Part shown: in pieces, positions 44,143 to 55,793 of the stretch
How positions within the stretch are numbered: the first letter of the stretch is position 1
How the letters are laid out: each line of letters starts with the position of its first letter
From: Hetaerina americana
Lineage: Eukaryota > Arthropoda > Insecta > Odonata > Calopterygidae
Length of the DNA: 64,000 nt
Direction: 5' to 3'
Assembly: GCA_022747635.1 (NCBI GenBank)
Contig: JAKTNV010000002.1
Coordinates: forward strand, 1,267,001-1,331,000
Made by a program: the position numbers and the translations under genes
The notes under the pieces: model-generated
What the model was told of the DNA's origin: nothing
Databases searched by the model: none
The model's input: the letters and a program-made list of their open reading frames with translations, nothing else

Positions 44143-44370
44143 AAATGCAACAATTTCAGAGTGTAAAAATCATTCACCTTGAAAGGAATTCGAACCCGGA
44201 TCCCTCGATGTCCGGCCGATAACTTTAGCCAGTTAAGCTATCGAGGCGTATCCTTAAACTCTAAATTCCGGGTTCGAATCCCGGTCAAGGCTAATGATTT
44301 TTACACTCTGAAATGGCTGCCTTGAAATGCATATCAGCGGATGACTCCGCTAAAAGTTGTCCCACAGACC
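44143..44370. mobile_element. tRNA-foldback element, third copy
   Basis: The left arm TGCAACAATTTCAGAGTGTA at 44143 and the right arm (ACACTCTGAAATGG near 44305) are inverted. A 72-bp tRNA-like sequence lies in between, and a second partial T-arm/acceptor (CCGGGTTCGAATCCCGGTCAAGGC) is present at 44266-44290. The outer GGATGACTCCGCTAAAAGTT matches the other copies. The palindrome is asymmetric, with one full and one partial tRNA. Confidence 0.75.
44176..44247 (-). tRNA. tRNA-like sequence, decayed
   Basis: It is related to 25722-25795. The D arm and anticodon position (GGA) are preserved. The 3' strand of the T stem is mutated (GAATTCCTTTCAAGG), so the T arm and acceptor no longer pair fully. 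Confidence 0.45.
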
Positions 44371-44619
44371 AGTCATCTTAAAATGGCTGTGTGTTATCAG
44401 TATATGATGGAGAGTAAAATAATAATAGCGATTGGTAAGCCTACGTTTGACCAATACCATGCCATTATTAAACGTCTTTCGTGCCATCTCTCTCATTTTA
44501 TCGAACACCTCCATCATAAAAAACCACAATGCCTGTTTTTTTGCAAATGAAGTGTTCGCAGAGAATTTAGTCAGTTGCAACAATATTTTGAGGATGGAAA
44601 ATCAGAGAAATGATGAACT

Positions 44620-45640
44620 AACCATCGTCTTGGTCTCACGACGCCAAAAGAGAGGTCATGCGGCGACTCGCCCTCACCCCTCCCGGACGCCTCATTACAA
44701 CCCCCGAGGGAACAAACAAATCACACTCGCTCCCTCCGCCCCCGCTGGCAATCACATGGAGACCGAACGATTCGAATGGGAAAGGGTCATTTTCTCTCTC
44801 TGGTCGCGGTCATTGGGCACCGGGTGGTTCATGACGCGGCCGCGGGTCATCCCAGGGTTGTCGGGCGGCGGCCACTGCGCAGCGGAGGGGGGCGGGGGAG
44901 GAGGGGGGAGCGGGACGCACGTCGTTCGGAAGGGGGACACCGACATTAAATGGGGAAGGAAAGAAACGAGGGGAGCGGGGGGCGCTGCGGGAGGTGAGGC
45001 CGGAGAGAAAGAAAACAAAAGCCGTTAGCGTTCCGTGCACATGACCCCTGCGACTTCTGTTAGCGACCATCTCGATACATCAATCTCCGTTCGCTTGCCG
45101 AATCGACCCGAGGGCGAAGGGAGACCTCCCGCGGGGGAGGCGCCCCCGAACCCTTCCAACCTACACTTCCCCACCCCTTCCGTCGGCAGGGCGTGTGAAC
45201 CATCTCTCCCCCTCCCCCCGCCCCAGATGGAAGAGGGGAAAGAAAAGAGGGGATGTAGAAAAAAAGGCAATTTCATAACGGCCTCCCTCTTCTCACCTGC
45301 GGCGGCCACAACCGCGCAGGAACAGAAGAAGGCAGTCCCACGCGCGCCGTGGGGGTGGAGGAGGGAGAGGAGGACAGGGGAGGGAGAGGACAGGGGAGGG
45401 AGACTGTTTGTTGGCCTTGTTTGATCGATACAAATCGTTTAATCATGTCGTCCGGGGCGCTGGGGTGGGGTCGGGAAGCAGAGTGGAGTGGGAGGGAAGG
45501 GGAGGAGAATAAGAGAGGGAATATCGGACGGACGGACGAAGGAAGCCCGGGGGGGGGGGGGGGGTTGAGCAGGAAGGGACTCAAAAATCCTGATTTCTGC
45601 CCGGCCCCCCAGAAAATGGCACAATAAGGACGGCAGGAAA
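44620..45640. other. GC-rich block, about 1 kb
   Basis: This is the largest GC-rich island in the window, with CpG-containing and purine-rich segments and a G16 tract at 45549-45564. Many frames on both strands are open (e.g. 44432-45028, 45035-45424) but they are low-complexity and mutually exclusive. A promoter or first-exon island is possible; no splice or protein cue supports it. Confidence 0.5.
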
Positions 45641-45999
45641 GATTAAGTGAGCAAGTAGAAGGGACTTACTCAATGTGCACGGATATGCGAAATATCGAGC
45701 AATTAGCTCCGGACAGTTTTCATGAATCTTACGCAAGAGCTTAAATTATTTTGTTACGTATCATAAACATAAAATAATTTCTAATTTTTTTGAAAGTCTC
45801 AACCATTAGCAGCTATTTCAATCCGAAGATAGGTTGACTGAAGGTTGACATTATTCCCAATTTAATTTAACTTTTTCGGCCCAAAATTGACGGCTGAGGG
45901 CAATCTATTGGACTTAAATACGAATAATAACGATGATTTTTCGAAAAATTTGTAAATATTTCAACACTAAGAAAGGCATTAAAAAACTGAAATTGAAAA

Positions 46000-46240
<241 letters not shown>

Positions 46241-46245
<5 letters not shown>

Positions 46246-47735
46246 CCACACACCCCTCCCCGGACTACAAACTTGACGTAGAGGAAGGGCTTGTGCCTTC
46301 CGATGACCCCTAGAGCTGTGCTGGCGGGAGTAATAATAATTGCTCCTGGTAGGGTCACCCATGCCAGATAGGTCGAAAGTTAGGAGCCAGACGAAAGGTA
46401 GTCCACGCAGCGTCTCTTCCTCAGTGAGGCGGCTGCAATGGCGTCTGACCCCAGTGGGGCGGCCAGCAAGTGATGGTGTCACGTTAAAAACACTATTGAG
46501 GAAGGAAACCACCTCAGTTATCATTCCCAAGATTAACATGATGGACAATACAGAGATATTGAGTCCTGGCAACTACGGGGCTCGGCCCAATCGGCCGTGT
46601 GTCGTGCCCGGCAGCGGGGGAGGCTGGGCTTCCGCGGTCGTCATCCCACCAAGGGAAAACCAGCAGCAGCAGGACAGAAGACGCAGAAGAAGAAGACCAC
46701 ATTAGTTAGAATAGAAACGTGGAATGTTAGGACAATGATGAGTACAGGGAAATTGGAGAATGTTAAGCGGTGAAGCGAGAGATGGAAAGGGGAAATATAG
46801 ATATTTTAGGTCTATGCGAGGTGAGATGGGATGAGATAGCGAGGATTACTGGAGTGATAAGTATAGAATAATATACATCGACGGGGACGAGAGCCAACGA
46901 GGGGTTGCTATAGTACTAAATGAAGACGTAGGAAGAAGCGTAGTCAACATAGAGGAGGTAACGGATAGAATATTACTAGTAGAGATAAAAGCAGAACCGA
47001 GGAACTTGGTTATTATATAGGTATACATGCCACCGAGCAACCATAAGGAAGAAGAGGCCGATAGAATATACGATCCGTCAGAGGACATAATCGCGTGTGT
47101 TCCCGCAGGGAAACATTTGATAGTGATGGGGGATTGGAATACAACGGTAGGCGAAGGAAGAGATGGTGAGGAGAAGAATTGCGCTAGGTAAAGAGGCTTT
47201 AACAAGGAGGAGGGAGTTGATGAGAGGGACATTGATTAAGGGCACTAAGAAAAGACTCGATAAAACTTAAATATGGAGCGTAGCTATCTACGGCGCGGAA
47301 ACTTGGTCATTGAAGCAGGAGGATGGACGTAGACTGGAGGCTTTTGTAATGTGGGTGTGGATAAGGATGGAGGAAGTGAAACGGACAGAGAAGAAAACAA
47401 ATGAGGAAGTACTTGGTATGGTGGGCGAAGAGAGGCGTTTGTTGGGAGAAATCCTATGGAGGCAGGAAACGTGGATGAAGGGGGTATTGACCGGCAGTGG
47501 GATGTTGAAGACTGTAATAGCGGGGAGAATGTTAGGCAAACGAGGAAAGGGAAGGAGAAGGATAGGGATGTTGGACGGGATGAAGAGAAGAAGAAAGTAC
47601 TCAGAGCGGAAGAGGGACCTGATGTAGAGTAGGATACTGGATTTTGTATTTCGTTAGGAATCACACAATATTTATTTAGGAGCTGTGTCCATCCAAAAAC
47701 TTACCTTAACCGGTAGATTACCTTACAATAATATC
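46241..47735 (+). mobile_element. RTE copy with internal deletion
   Basis: The head, leader (GARPNRPCVVPGSGGG block at 46575) and first half of the endonuclease (up to VMGDWNTTVGEGRDG near 47165) are fused directly to the C-terminal part (EEKNCAR.., ELMRGTLIKGTKKRLDKT). Then come RLEAFVMWVWIRMEEVKRTE, GMVGEERRLLGEILW and GMLDGMKRRRKYSERKRDLM. The 3' end CCATCCAAAAACTTACCTTA and the ACCGGTAGATTACC block are present. About 2 kb including the whole reverse transcriptase is missing. It keeps GDWN and lacks the stop after the RLEAF position that other copies carry. Confidence 0.88.
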
Positions 47736-47854
47736 CACACACACTTATATATCACGAAACACGAAATCCCGCCATATGGCGAACAAATATTCATCCACAT
47801 GGAAATAGATAAAAGGAAAAGGGATAGGAACACATAGAAAGGTCGGACACACTG

Positions 47855-47915
47855 TCTTTTCCTCTTGTATGTGGTCTATTTCTCCTTTGGTAGGTAAAAC
47901 GGCCCGAAAAATTTT
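47855..47915 (+). repeat. Short block shared with SINE family 4 region
   Basis: A CTCTTGTATGTGGTCTATTT / CTCCTTTGGTAGGTAAAAC block matches 22080-22120. No tRNA head is seen. Confidence 0.55.
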
Positions 47916-48105
47916 TATTTTTCGATTTCGAATATTTTTCCAGAAAACTGTATCCAAATGGGACCTAACCTGTGTTACTGCCGAAATCGTCGCTCCAACT
48001 TTGAAAAAAAAATTTGAGCCCCCTACTGCGTACCGCCTAGGCGTGATCTGTCCCCAAACAAACAAACTAATTAAATTTCCGTTTCATATACATAAGGATA
48101 TATAC

Positions 48106-48109
<4 letters not shown>

Positions 48110-48156
<47 letters not shown>

Positions 48157-48163
48157 GGTGTAT

Positions 48164-48222
<59 letters not shown>
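48110..48222. repeat. Compound (TA)n-(CA)n-(TA)n microsatellite
   Basis: TA run 48112-48151, then CACACA at 48165-48185, then TA run to 48220. The short words ATATCCGGGTGTATA and TATACCCGTA sit at the joins. Confidence 0.92.
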
Positions 48223-48429
48223 CGTAAATACATGCACACTCATGAAACGGGTGCTACGGAAATGGATTGAGGGCAACTGGATAAAAAAACATTAAGGTCG
48301 AATATATCGTAGGATTCGTGGAGCAGCGGACAGGTGCGGAAGCCAAACAGAAAAAAGTTAGTGGTAATTCAAAGAGAATCATATGCGGACCGACAAAAAT
48401 GTGGCTCGAACTCGACAATATTTGGACTC

Positions 48430-48880
48430 TGACCGTCGATTGAGTATGAACTGAACTTGCCATCTGCTGCTTTGTTCCGCATTGTTACTGAAGATTTAGC
48501 GACGAGGGAAGTGTGCGCCAAGCTCGCGCCCAAGGTGTTAGCCACAACGCGCTACGAGTCATCCAGTTCCTGGCCAAACTCCAAGTGCCATCGCTGCCCC
48601 CCCCCTCTCTATAGTCCTGACGTCGCCCCGGCAGACTTCTTTTTGTTCCCTCGGATTGAGGCCGCCCTGATAGGCACCCGTTTTTTATTATAGAAGAGAC
48701 CAAATCAGCCGCGACGAAGACCTTGTGAGAGGACCCCGAAGACGCCCTCCAGGGCGCGTACTGGTCATGGCAAAGTCGCTGGAAAAAAATTGTAGAGGCC
48801 CAAGGACAGTGCTTTGAAGAAATTCAAGTGTTTGTCCAAAATCTGTTCAATAAATTACTTTTTTTCATAATTGCATCCCT
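48430..48880 (+). pseudogene. Mariner transposase relic with internal deletion
   Basis: The frame reads FRIVTEDLATREVCAKLAPK followed by VL (the end of the DNA-binding region). It is then joined by deletion to a YSPDVAPADFFLFPRIEAAL block (third catalytic Asp), followed after a frame change by QGAYWSWQSRWKKIVEAQGQ-like and CFEE, the mariner C-terminus, near 48750-48830. The first two catalytic Asp blocks are missing. Terminal repeats were not identified. Confidence 0.78.
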
Positions 48881-49884
48881 TTTAGAATGCAACCTCGATC
48901 ATTAAATTCAGAATTATAATTCAACTGTTTGAATGATCAGGAGATCAATTCAATATACCCACAAGGAATATGACATAGACGTCTGTGTGTAACAAGGGCC
49001 TTTCAAATGATATGCCCACACTACGATCACGGTATTTGGAAATAAACATTCCGCGCACATTCCTGGACAATCAAAAGTAAAGAAAAAATATTCCCGAGGA
49101 AGTATATGTACCGAGTTTGATGGGAAATACACCTGGCGATATCTCTATCCCATACCTTGGCGAGTAGAGCTATGATATGTGTATTTTCAAGGTTCGTTAA
49201 CGATGGAATAAAAAAAATTACTTCTCATGGGTGAAAATAAGTCAGTGGTTGGTTCGCTGAAATATGTACAGCGCCAGCTTTATAGGGGTTAGCCTCAATT
49301 TTGAAAGCGAGTTCTCTTCCTCCAATTTGCGTAATATCGCCACTCCGAACCGCATTTTCGAAACGCGGCTTCGTCAAGCAGTAATTCCGCTCGGGTCGGC
49401 TTCATTGCATTCCCGACTACTCTTTTCCCCTCCTTCGATCGGACTACTGTTTTGCTCTTCGATTGCGCCCGCGGATGATGAAGCTTTGTTGCTTTGCTAT
49501 CAGAAGGCCAAAGGGGAAAGAGGGTTGCGAGGGAGGGGAGGCCATCATTAATTACGGTGGGCTACCAGAAACGGTGGACATGGCGATCTGCAAGGCGGGT
49601 CATTTAGGGATGGAGTGCTACGCCATTGTGCACCAAATTCAATTGCCCCGACGTTCTCTCTCAAATTCGAATGGCGTGACACCTCCCCAAACAATTACGG
49701 GACACCTCTGACCTATACTTTAGCTGAAAAATTCTGCGTCACTCTAGTTCTTCTGTCCGATGAACGACGGAAACGGTGCATGCCCAGAAGAGAATAAAAT
49801 TGGCTTCCCAGAGAGTAAGTCATATGCAACACCTTTTTCAATTGATTGGTTTTTTTTAAGTCTTAACTCCTGGGGCAGGGGAAT
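48881..49884. other. No gene recognised
   Basis: Short frames at 49264-49797 show no family resemblance. Confidence 0.5.
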
Positions 49885-50455
49885 CTACATCTACTTATTA
49901 CCCCGCAAGCCGCCGCAAGGGTGTGTGGCGAGGGGTGATAGGGCACCACGCGCAAACAGTCAAGCTGCCTACTAACATACACATGCGCCTATATATATTT
50001 CAGATGTTTTTACAATATTTAATCTTGTTGTGACTTGTATATTAAATGTATTAAATATTTATAAAATGATTTTGGTTTCTCACTATTATGATTCCTGATA
50101 TCCTGGGGAAAGATCGAGTATTTGTATCTATCCGAACTGGATTCTATCTCCCTTATCTTATCTCTGTGGTCTGACCTAAACCTAAATAGTAGTGTGGGGC
50201 CATAATAATTCCTCTGGGGTCATTGCTAAACTCGTTTGCTCTGAATCTTTCTTAAAGTCTAAGTCTCGCTTGTTCTCTTCGCTTCTCCAGTGGCTCCCAG
50301 TCTAATTCATTATAAAGGCCTGTCACACTCATCCTCTTATTATAACGATTTTTGATGAATCTGGCGAATTTTATCTGGACTTGATCTAATTCCTTTTGCC
50401 AAATTTTCTCCCAAGAATCCCAAATACTAAATGCGGTCTAACTAGAGCAAAATGC
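49885..50455 (-). mobile_element. LINE family L, 3' part including RT C-terminus
   Basis: On the minus strand, from 50455, it reads ALVRPHLVFGI, KELDQVQIKFARFIKNRYNK, VTGLYNELDWEPLEKRREQA and RLRL. GIIMAPHYY follows, then a short UTR and the CCCTCGCCACACACCCTTGC / GGCGGCTTGCGGGGTAATAA end with an AGATGTAGAT tail at 49885. It resembles 31.9-32.6 kb but has most of the long UTR deleted. Confidence 0.8.
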
Positions 50456-51640
50456 ACTCCATTTTTTGGTGGCAAGCATGATTCCGTACGAACAAAAAAA
50501 TTTAAACCAGGTGAAAATATATATGTATTGAATCTTAAGAGAATAGGAAGTCGGATTATGGAACACACAGGCAATGTAATGCCCGTAGGACTATCTATCG
50601 ACGAAACGATTGGCAACGTTCGATGTGAGACTCGTCGAAAGCATTCTATTCTTTTGACGAGGAAAGCGTTCACATGAAGACATGCACGTTTCTCGACTCT
50701 TAGAAAATGAAATAAACACGTTCCGCTTCCGCAAAGGAGTCCTGCAATCAATAAAAAGTTAAGCATTACTCTTTTTTATTTTAAATTAAAAAATAATGCA
50801 GCCATCGGTCGTACTCCGCTACAAGGTGATCACAGTTTTTCTACATATCCAATATCATCAAGGTATTCACATTTAACTATAGAGTCATAGTATTATTCAA
50901 TTTACTCGAATATTGGAGACGTTCAGGCTTTACATTGACAAATATTTTCTCCACCATATTGAAGAGGGAAACGCAATGATAATCACACAGTTTATTTTTT
51001 TCTTTTGAATAATTTTTAATTGCATATGATAGTTTCGCAAAACTCTTTCGTTTTGGGCGCCTACCGAAATTTCTCATTAAATTTTTATTATTTCTTCCTC
51101 ACGATATTTTATCTGCAAGTGGTTTTTCAAGGTTAACTGCGATGAAGGTATTATTTATGTTTTCGTTAAAATATGAAATATATTTGCACAGCGTGGCGTT
51201 AATTAATTAAATCTGGCTCAGTTCAAAAATTTAGCAATGGCAGACTATATACAGATACCTCATGAGGAGTGATGAAGTGAGTTTACACGCAAACTGGTAC
51301 AATTTTGTAATCACACACGAGCCTACAGGAGACGCGATGAAATTCAAAGAGGGTGTAAATCGTTTAAAGTGATGTGTAAACATGGCACTCAAACTATGCT
51401 AGCTTTTATAGAACCTGGATTCCCTCCGATTCGATTCACTTACCTATTAACCTCTCTATTCACGAGAAAGAGAAGCAGGGACTTGGTTCGCCAGCACATG
51501 GAATCTATTTGAGCTTGAATCGATAGCATGGTTGACTGCGGTCGAAATCCCTGCCTCGACGCCCTATTTCTCAAGTGAAATAGCCCTATTGAAATGTAAT
51601 GAAATAATTGACTTTGTAATTCCACACACTTTATTTAAAA
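50456..51640. other. No gene recognised; possible RT scrap at 50877-51077
   Basis: On the minus strand 50877-51077 gives KLCDYHCVSLFNMVEKIFVN with VKPERLQ. This faintly recalls the YRGISL...KI..k....RL block of LINE reverse transcriptases. I do not consider it established. Confidence 0.35.
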
Positions 51641-51641
51641 A

Positions 51642-51679
51642 CACGACCAGGTTTCGACGTTGAACGTCATCATCAGGTG
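51642..51679 (-). ncRNA. Hammerhead ribozyme candidate (Penelope-like type)
   Basis: The minus strand carries all core elements in order. Stem I is CAC, the core is CTGATGA (complement of 51670-51676), and stem II is GACGT-TCA-ACGTC. Then come GAAA (51652-51655), a very short stem III AC/GT around CTG, a GTC cleavage triplet (51645-51647) and GTG pairing with CAC. The tiny stem III is the known style of hammerheads in Penelope-like elements and retrozymes. Stem I is only 3 bp here. No protein-coding Penelope sequence is adjacent. Confidence 0.7.
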
Positions 51680-51959
51680 AGCCCTGATGAGTCAGCCCTG
51701 ATGAGCTTATTTCTGGGGTACATCGAACAATTTTACAACGATAAATTTTAACGCGGACAATTCATATTGCTATGAATGCATTCACCTGTGCTTCTAATAC
51801 CTGTCCTTTCGGATATAATTCATTCTAGCTTTAGAAGCATCTTTTTTAGGGTGTCGAAATAAAATGACTCACTTGGAACGTAGTCGTATAATAGAGGCAT
51901 ACGAGTTTGTTTCAATTCCAATTAGGATTTGAGCGAATCCTTGCCCATCGCTCTGTCTT

Positions 51960-52690
51960 TACTCGAATTTCACGGGGTGCAAGTATCAAGACAATAAGCA
52001 GATCCGCTTTAAAGAAACTCGGCTTCATTAAACGGGTGGTGGGCAAATGTAATGAGAAAAAAATAAATTTGGCAAAAAGAATAAGATAAAGTCCAGAGAA
52101 AATCCGCCTGATTCTTAAAAAATTGTAACGATAAGAAAACAAGTGTGTTGCGCCTTTCAGGGGATTTTAGGCCGGGAGCCACTTGAGATACAAAGGGAAC
52201 AAGCGAGACTTAGACTTGTAGAAAGGTACAGAACAAACGAGTTTAACGATGACACTAAAGGAATTATTATGACCCTGCACTACTTGAGGGTATCAAAACA
52301 CTAAGATAAAATGAGGGAGATAGATTCCAAAACAGATAGATACAAATACTCATTCTTTCCCCGAACAATCAGGAATCAAAACAGTAAGAAACCGAAGTCG
52401 TTTTAGAAACATTAAATACATTTAATTAAAAATCGAAACAAAATTAAACATTGCAAAGATATTAGGTATGTTTGTAGGTGCATGTGTGTGTTATTTGGTT
52501 GCTTGAGTGCTTGCATGTGTCTGGGTTATTAAGATTTTTACATGAATGCCGACAATGTTGGGCTTATGGACTGTATAAATTTTTGGCTTTTGCATGCGGT
52601 TTTTTTCTTAATTACGGGTGGTGCCCAAACACCCCCCACCACACGCCCTTCCGGCGGCTTGCGGGGCATTAAGTTGATATAGATGTAGAG
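51960..52690 (+). mobile_element. LINE family L, 3' part
   Basis: Frames read RSALKKLGFIKRVVGKCNEK, then KRIR*SPEKIRLILKKL-like (for QRKSARFVKN) and GILGREPLEIQREQARLRLV. ERYRTNEFNDDTKGIIMTLH and YSFFPRTIRNQNSKKPKSF follow, then the full 3' UTR with CCCCCCACCACACGCCCTTC / CGGCGGCTTGCGGGGCATTA and a tail. Several frameshifts and stops are present. It is 5'-truncated in the RT C-terminal domain. Confidence 0.82.
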
Positions 52691-53129
52691 ACAACTCAAA
52701 TTCCGATCCAGCCGCAAAATTGAAAACGGTATTATGGAGGCCTTAAAATGAGCTGATCATTTTTCCCTAAAGGTATTAGAGCTAGTTAGTTAACGAGAGT
52801 CATAAAGTAACACCATAAGTAGCACGGTCATGAATCAATTGAACTTCCACCTCATTACTTTCCAGCTCTGCATGACCTGTCTTAGATATATGGTGGAGGT
52901 GATTCGCATGAATGGTTGGGGCTCGTTTTTATTCCCTCTTTTTTCGCATACTACAGAACCTTTTTAGGGGATTGTTCTGCACTAGGTTTTCCGTCAGCGT
53001 GTCCATGGATATGTACGTATTTTCGGATTTTTTTAAAAGAAATGTTAACCCTTTTTCTAACCTTTTAAATACTTCCTCTCCCTTTCCCTCTGCCCATGTA
53101 TATGTGCATATTTATGTGCAAACATACAC
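52691..53129. other. No gene recognised
   Basis: Unrecognised sequence before a microsatellite. Confidence 0.5.
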
Positions 53130-53136
53130 ACAAACA

Positions 53137-53229
<93 letters not shown>

Positions 53230-53251
53230 TATACACACATATATATATATA

Positions 53252-53316
<65 letters not shown>
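53130..53316. repeat. Compound (CA)n-(TA)n microsatellite
   Basis: CA run about 53130-53168, then long TA runs to 53316 with short ACTATA breaks. It ends exactly where the RTE (minus) C-terminal codons begin. Confidence 0.95.
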
Positions 53317-53319
<3 letters not shown>

Positions 53320-54100
53320 ACATCAGGTCCTTCTTCAGCTCCGAGTAATTTCTTCTTCCTTCATCCCGTCCAACATCGCTATCCTGTTCCTTCCCTTTCC
53401 TCGGTTGTCTAACATTCTCCCCTCAATTAAAGTCTTCAACATCCTACTACCGGCCAATACCACCTTCATCCAGTTTCCCTGCCTCTATAGGATATCTCCC
53501 AACAAACCCCTCTCCTCGCCCACCATACGAAGTACTTCCTCGTTTGCTTTCTTCTCGGTCCATTTCACCTTCTCCATTCTTCTCCACACCCATATTTAAA
53601 AAACCTCCAATCCACGTCTATCCTTCTGCTTCAATGACCACGTTTCCGCTCCGTACATAGCTACGCTCCATATCAAAGTTTTTACGAGTCTTTTCTTAAC
53701 ATCTTTACTCAACGTCCCCGTCATCAACTCCCTCCTCCTTGTGAAAGCCTATTTGCCTAGTGCAATTCTTCTCCTTACGTCCCCACTACTTTGGCCGTGT
53801 TGGTCCAAAACACTTCCCAGAAACGTAAACTGTTGTATCCACTCTAGTTTTTGCCCCCAATTTTAATGTTTAGCTAAGTCTTTTTCTTTCTAGAAAATCG
53901 CATAACCTTTGTTTTATTAATATTGATTATCACCCCTTACCTGTCGCACTGAATTTCCAATTCCTTCAAGAAATGCTGGCAACCCCTTGGCTGACTGACG
54001 AACAGAAGCTAGGTCATCAGCAAACCTAACTGATTTTACGAATTCCCCCCGACTTTCATTCCTGCATCTACCTCTTCCCATGCCTCTTCAATCATTTCTT

Positions 54101-54712
54101 TCACATATACGTTGAAAAACATCGGTTATAATGGACAACCCTGCCTAGTCCTGATTGTATTTTTCGGACTCCCAGTTCCCCACCCGCACCTGAGCAGTCT
54201 GAAACATGTACAGGTTGCGGATTAGCCTCCTTTCCCTCCAATCTATTCCTATTTTCTGCATATATACTCATTAGTTTTTCCCAATTCACTCTATCAAATG
54301 CTTTTTCGAAATCTACGAAACAGGCAAATACCTCCTGGTTGTGTTCTTTATTCCTCTCGATTAATAATCTCATTACTGCAATGGCATCACGCGTACCTCT
54401 CCCCTTCCTAAACCCAAACTGGTCATCCCCTAAGTAATCATTTGCCCTACTCTTTATCCTTTTATTTCTGATGCTGAGAACAATTTTAGCTGCGTGGGAT
54501 ATCAAACTTATCGTCCTATAGTCCTCACATGACGTGGCCTTTCCTTTTTTCGGAATGGCAACTGAAACTGATCTCACAAAGTCTTCCGGCCAGATTTCAT
54601 CCTCATAAATACTACGGATCAGCCCATATAGCCTCTCCCTCCCACATTTTCCCAAACATTTCAGCAGTTCCGCAGGAATCTTATCCTCCCCCACGGCCTT
54701 ATTTAGCTTCAT
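54101..54712 (-). pseudogene. RTE reverse transcriptase, N-terminal two thirds (copy I)
   Basis: The blocks are MKLNKAVGEDKIPAELLKCL, YGLIRSIYEDEIWPEDFVRS, CEDYRTISLISHAAKIVLSI, DDQFGFRKGRGTRDAIAVMR, EVFACFVDFEKAFDRVNWEK and IRNLYMSQAAQVRV-like, ending in a frame change before the RQGCPLSP region. The FADD block lies beyond the break, near 54020, where GCTGATGACC in reverse is still readable. The C-terminal part (53316-54100) carries the stop after GLEVF shared with copies A and D. Confidence 0.87.
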
Positions 54713-54771
54713 CTCCCTTACTGCCCTTGCTATCTCATCGTCTAGTATGCCTGGACCTAAGCTATCTTCCT

Positions 54772-55292
54772 CTACGTCATATTCTTTTCAATGTCTAACT
54801 TTGTTGGTCGAAGTTCTTTACTATACAGTTCTTCTATATACTCCTTCCATCTCTCTTGGATCTTTCCTGCGTCAACTATTACCTTACCCCCCTTATCTCT
54901 AACTGTTAGCATAGATCTCCCTTTCTTACTTCCCGATAAAGATTTAACTTTGCTGTACAGCGCACCGATTTCACCCTTCCTCTGCAGACTTTCCACCATG
55001 CTTCTTTTGCTTTATTTGTTGCCCGCCTCAATTTATTGTTTAATTCTTTGTACTTCATTATGCGTAACTCTTTATTTATATTCTTTCATTTTCAGCGCTC
55101 ACCCATCTTTGTAATCATCTCATCCGTGATCCATGGTTCCCTAGTCCTTTTAGCGTTAACGGTTCCAATAGTGTCTTTTGCGGCTTTGGACAACCCTTTC
55201 TTGATACTTTCCCATTTTTCTTCGATAGTACTTAGCTCCTTACCATTCTTCATGATTTCCTCCACTGCCTGTTTATATTCCTTCCTTTTCAA
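54772..55292 (-). pseudogene. RTE linker between endonuclease and reverse transcriptase (copy I)
   Basis: The frames read YKQAVEEIMKNGKELSTIEE, GLSKAAKDTIGTVNAKRTRE and PWITDEMITKMGER. After a break they continue VESLQRKGEIGALYSKVKSL, KGRSMLTVRDKGGKVIVDAG and IQERWKEYIEELYSKELRPT. These match copy A at 23650-24150. The LLTIEGEEAKRRWKEYFEELL-like region is a known feature of RTE proteins between the two enzymatic domains. Confidence 0.85.
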
Positions 55293-55304
55293 ACCATTTA
55301 ATGC

Positions 55305-55793
55305 TTATACATTCCATTTTCTAACCTGCCCCCCCTGCCTTATCTTTTTGAAACGGACGCTACATTTCATAACAACTAAATTGTGGTCTGAGTCCCCATC
55401 CGCTCCCGGGAAGCTGTGGGAATTTATCACACTGTTCCTAAACCTGTGTCTAACCAGGATATAATCTAGCTGATACCTTTCTGAGTCACCTGGCATTTTC
55501 CATGTATACCTGCGTCTTTTGTGGTGTCTAAACCAAGTGTTGGTGATGCCTAACCACTGTCCCCTGCAGAACTCAATAGCTTTCTCCCCGTGGACATTCC
55601 TCGTGCCTACACCGTAGTCCCCCACCTCATCACCATCTATTCCTTCGCCTACCGTCTCATTCCAAACCCCCATCACTATCAAATGTTTTCCTGCAGGAAC
55701 ACACGCGATTATGTCCTCTAACTGATCGTATATCCTATCGACCTCTTCTTCTTTATAGTTGCTCGGTGGCATGTATACCTGAATAATAACCAA
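55305..55793 (-). pseudogene. RTE endonuclease domain (copy I)
   Basis: The frame has VIIQVYMPPSNYKEEEVDRI, LIVMGVWNETVGEGIDG, ITNTWFRHHKRRRYTWKMPG, YQLDYILVRHR and SDHNLVVMKC. The expected GDWN is GVWN, as in copy A, so the catalytic Asp is missing in both long copies. The upstream part (WNVRT block) lies at 55980-56080 in another frame with TGA for Trp, as in copy A. Confidence 0.87.

Noticed and set aside
44432..45028. Open frame of 198 codons through the GC-rich block
   Set aside because: It starts beside a tRNA-foldback element, ends in Gly-rich low complexity, and competes with minus-strand frames of equal quality.
51655..51712. Tandem words CCTGATGAG at 51683-51713 as further hammerheads
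   Set aside because: They are plus-strand short direct repeats without stem II or GAAA following.
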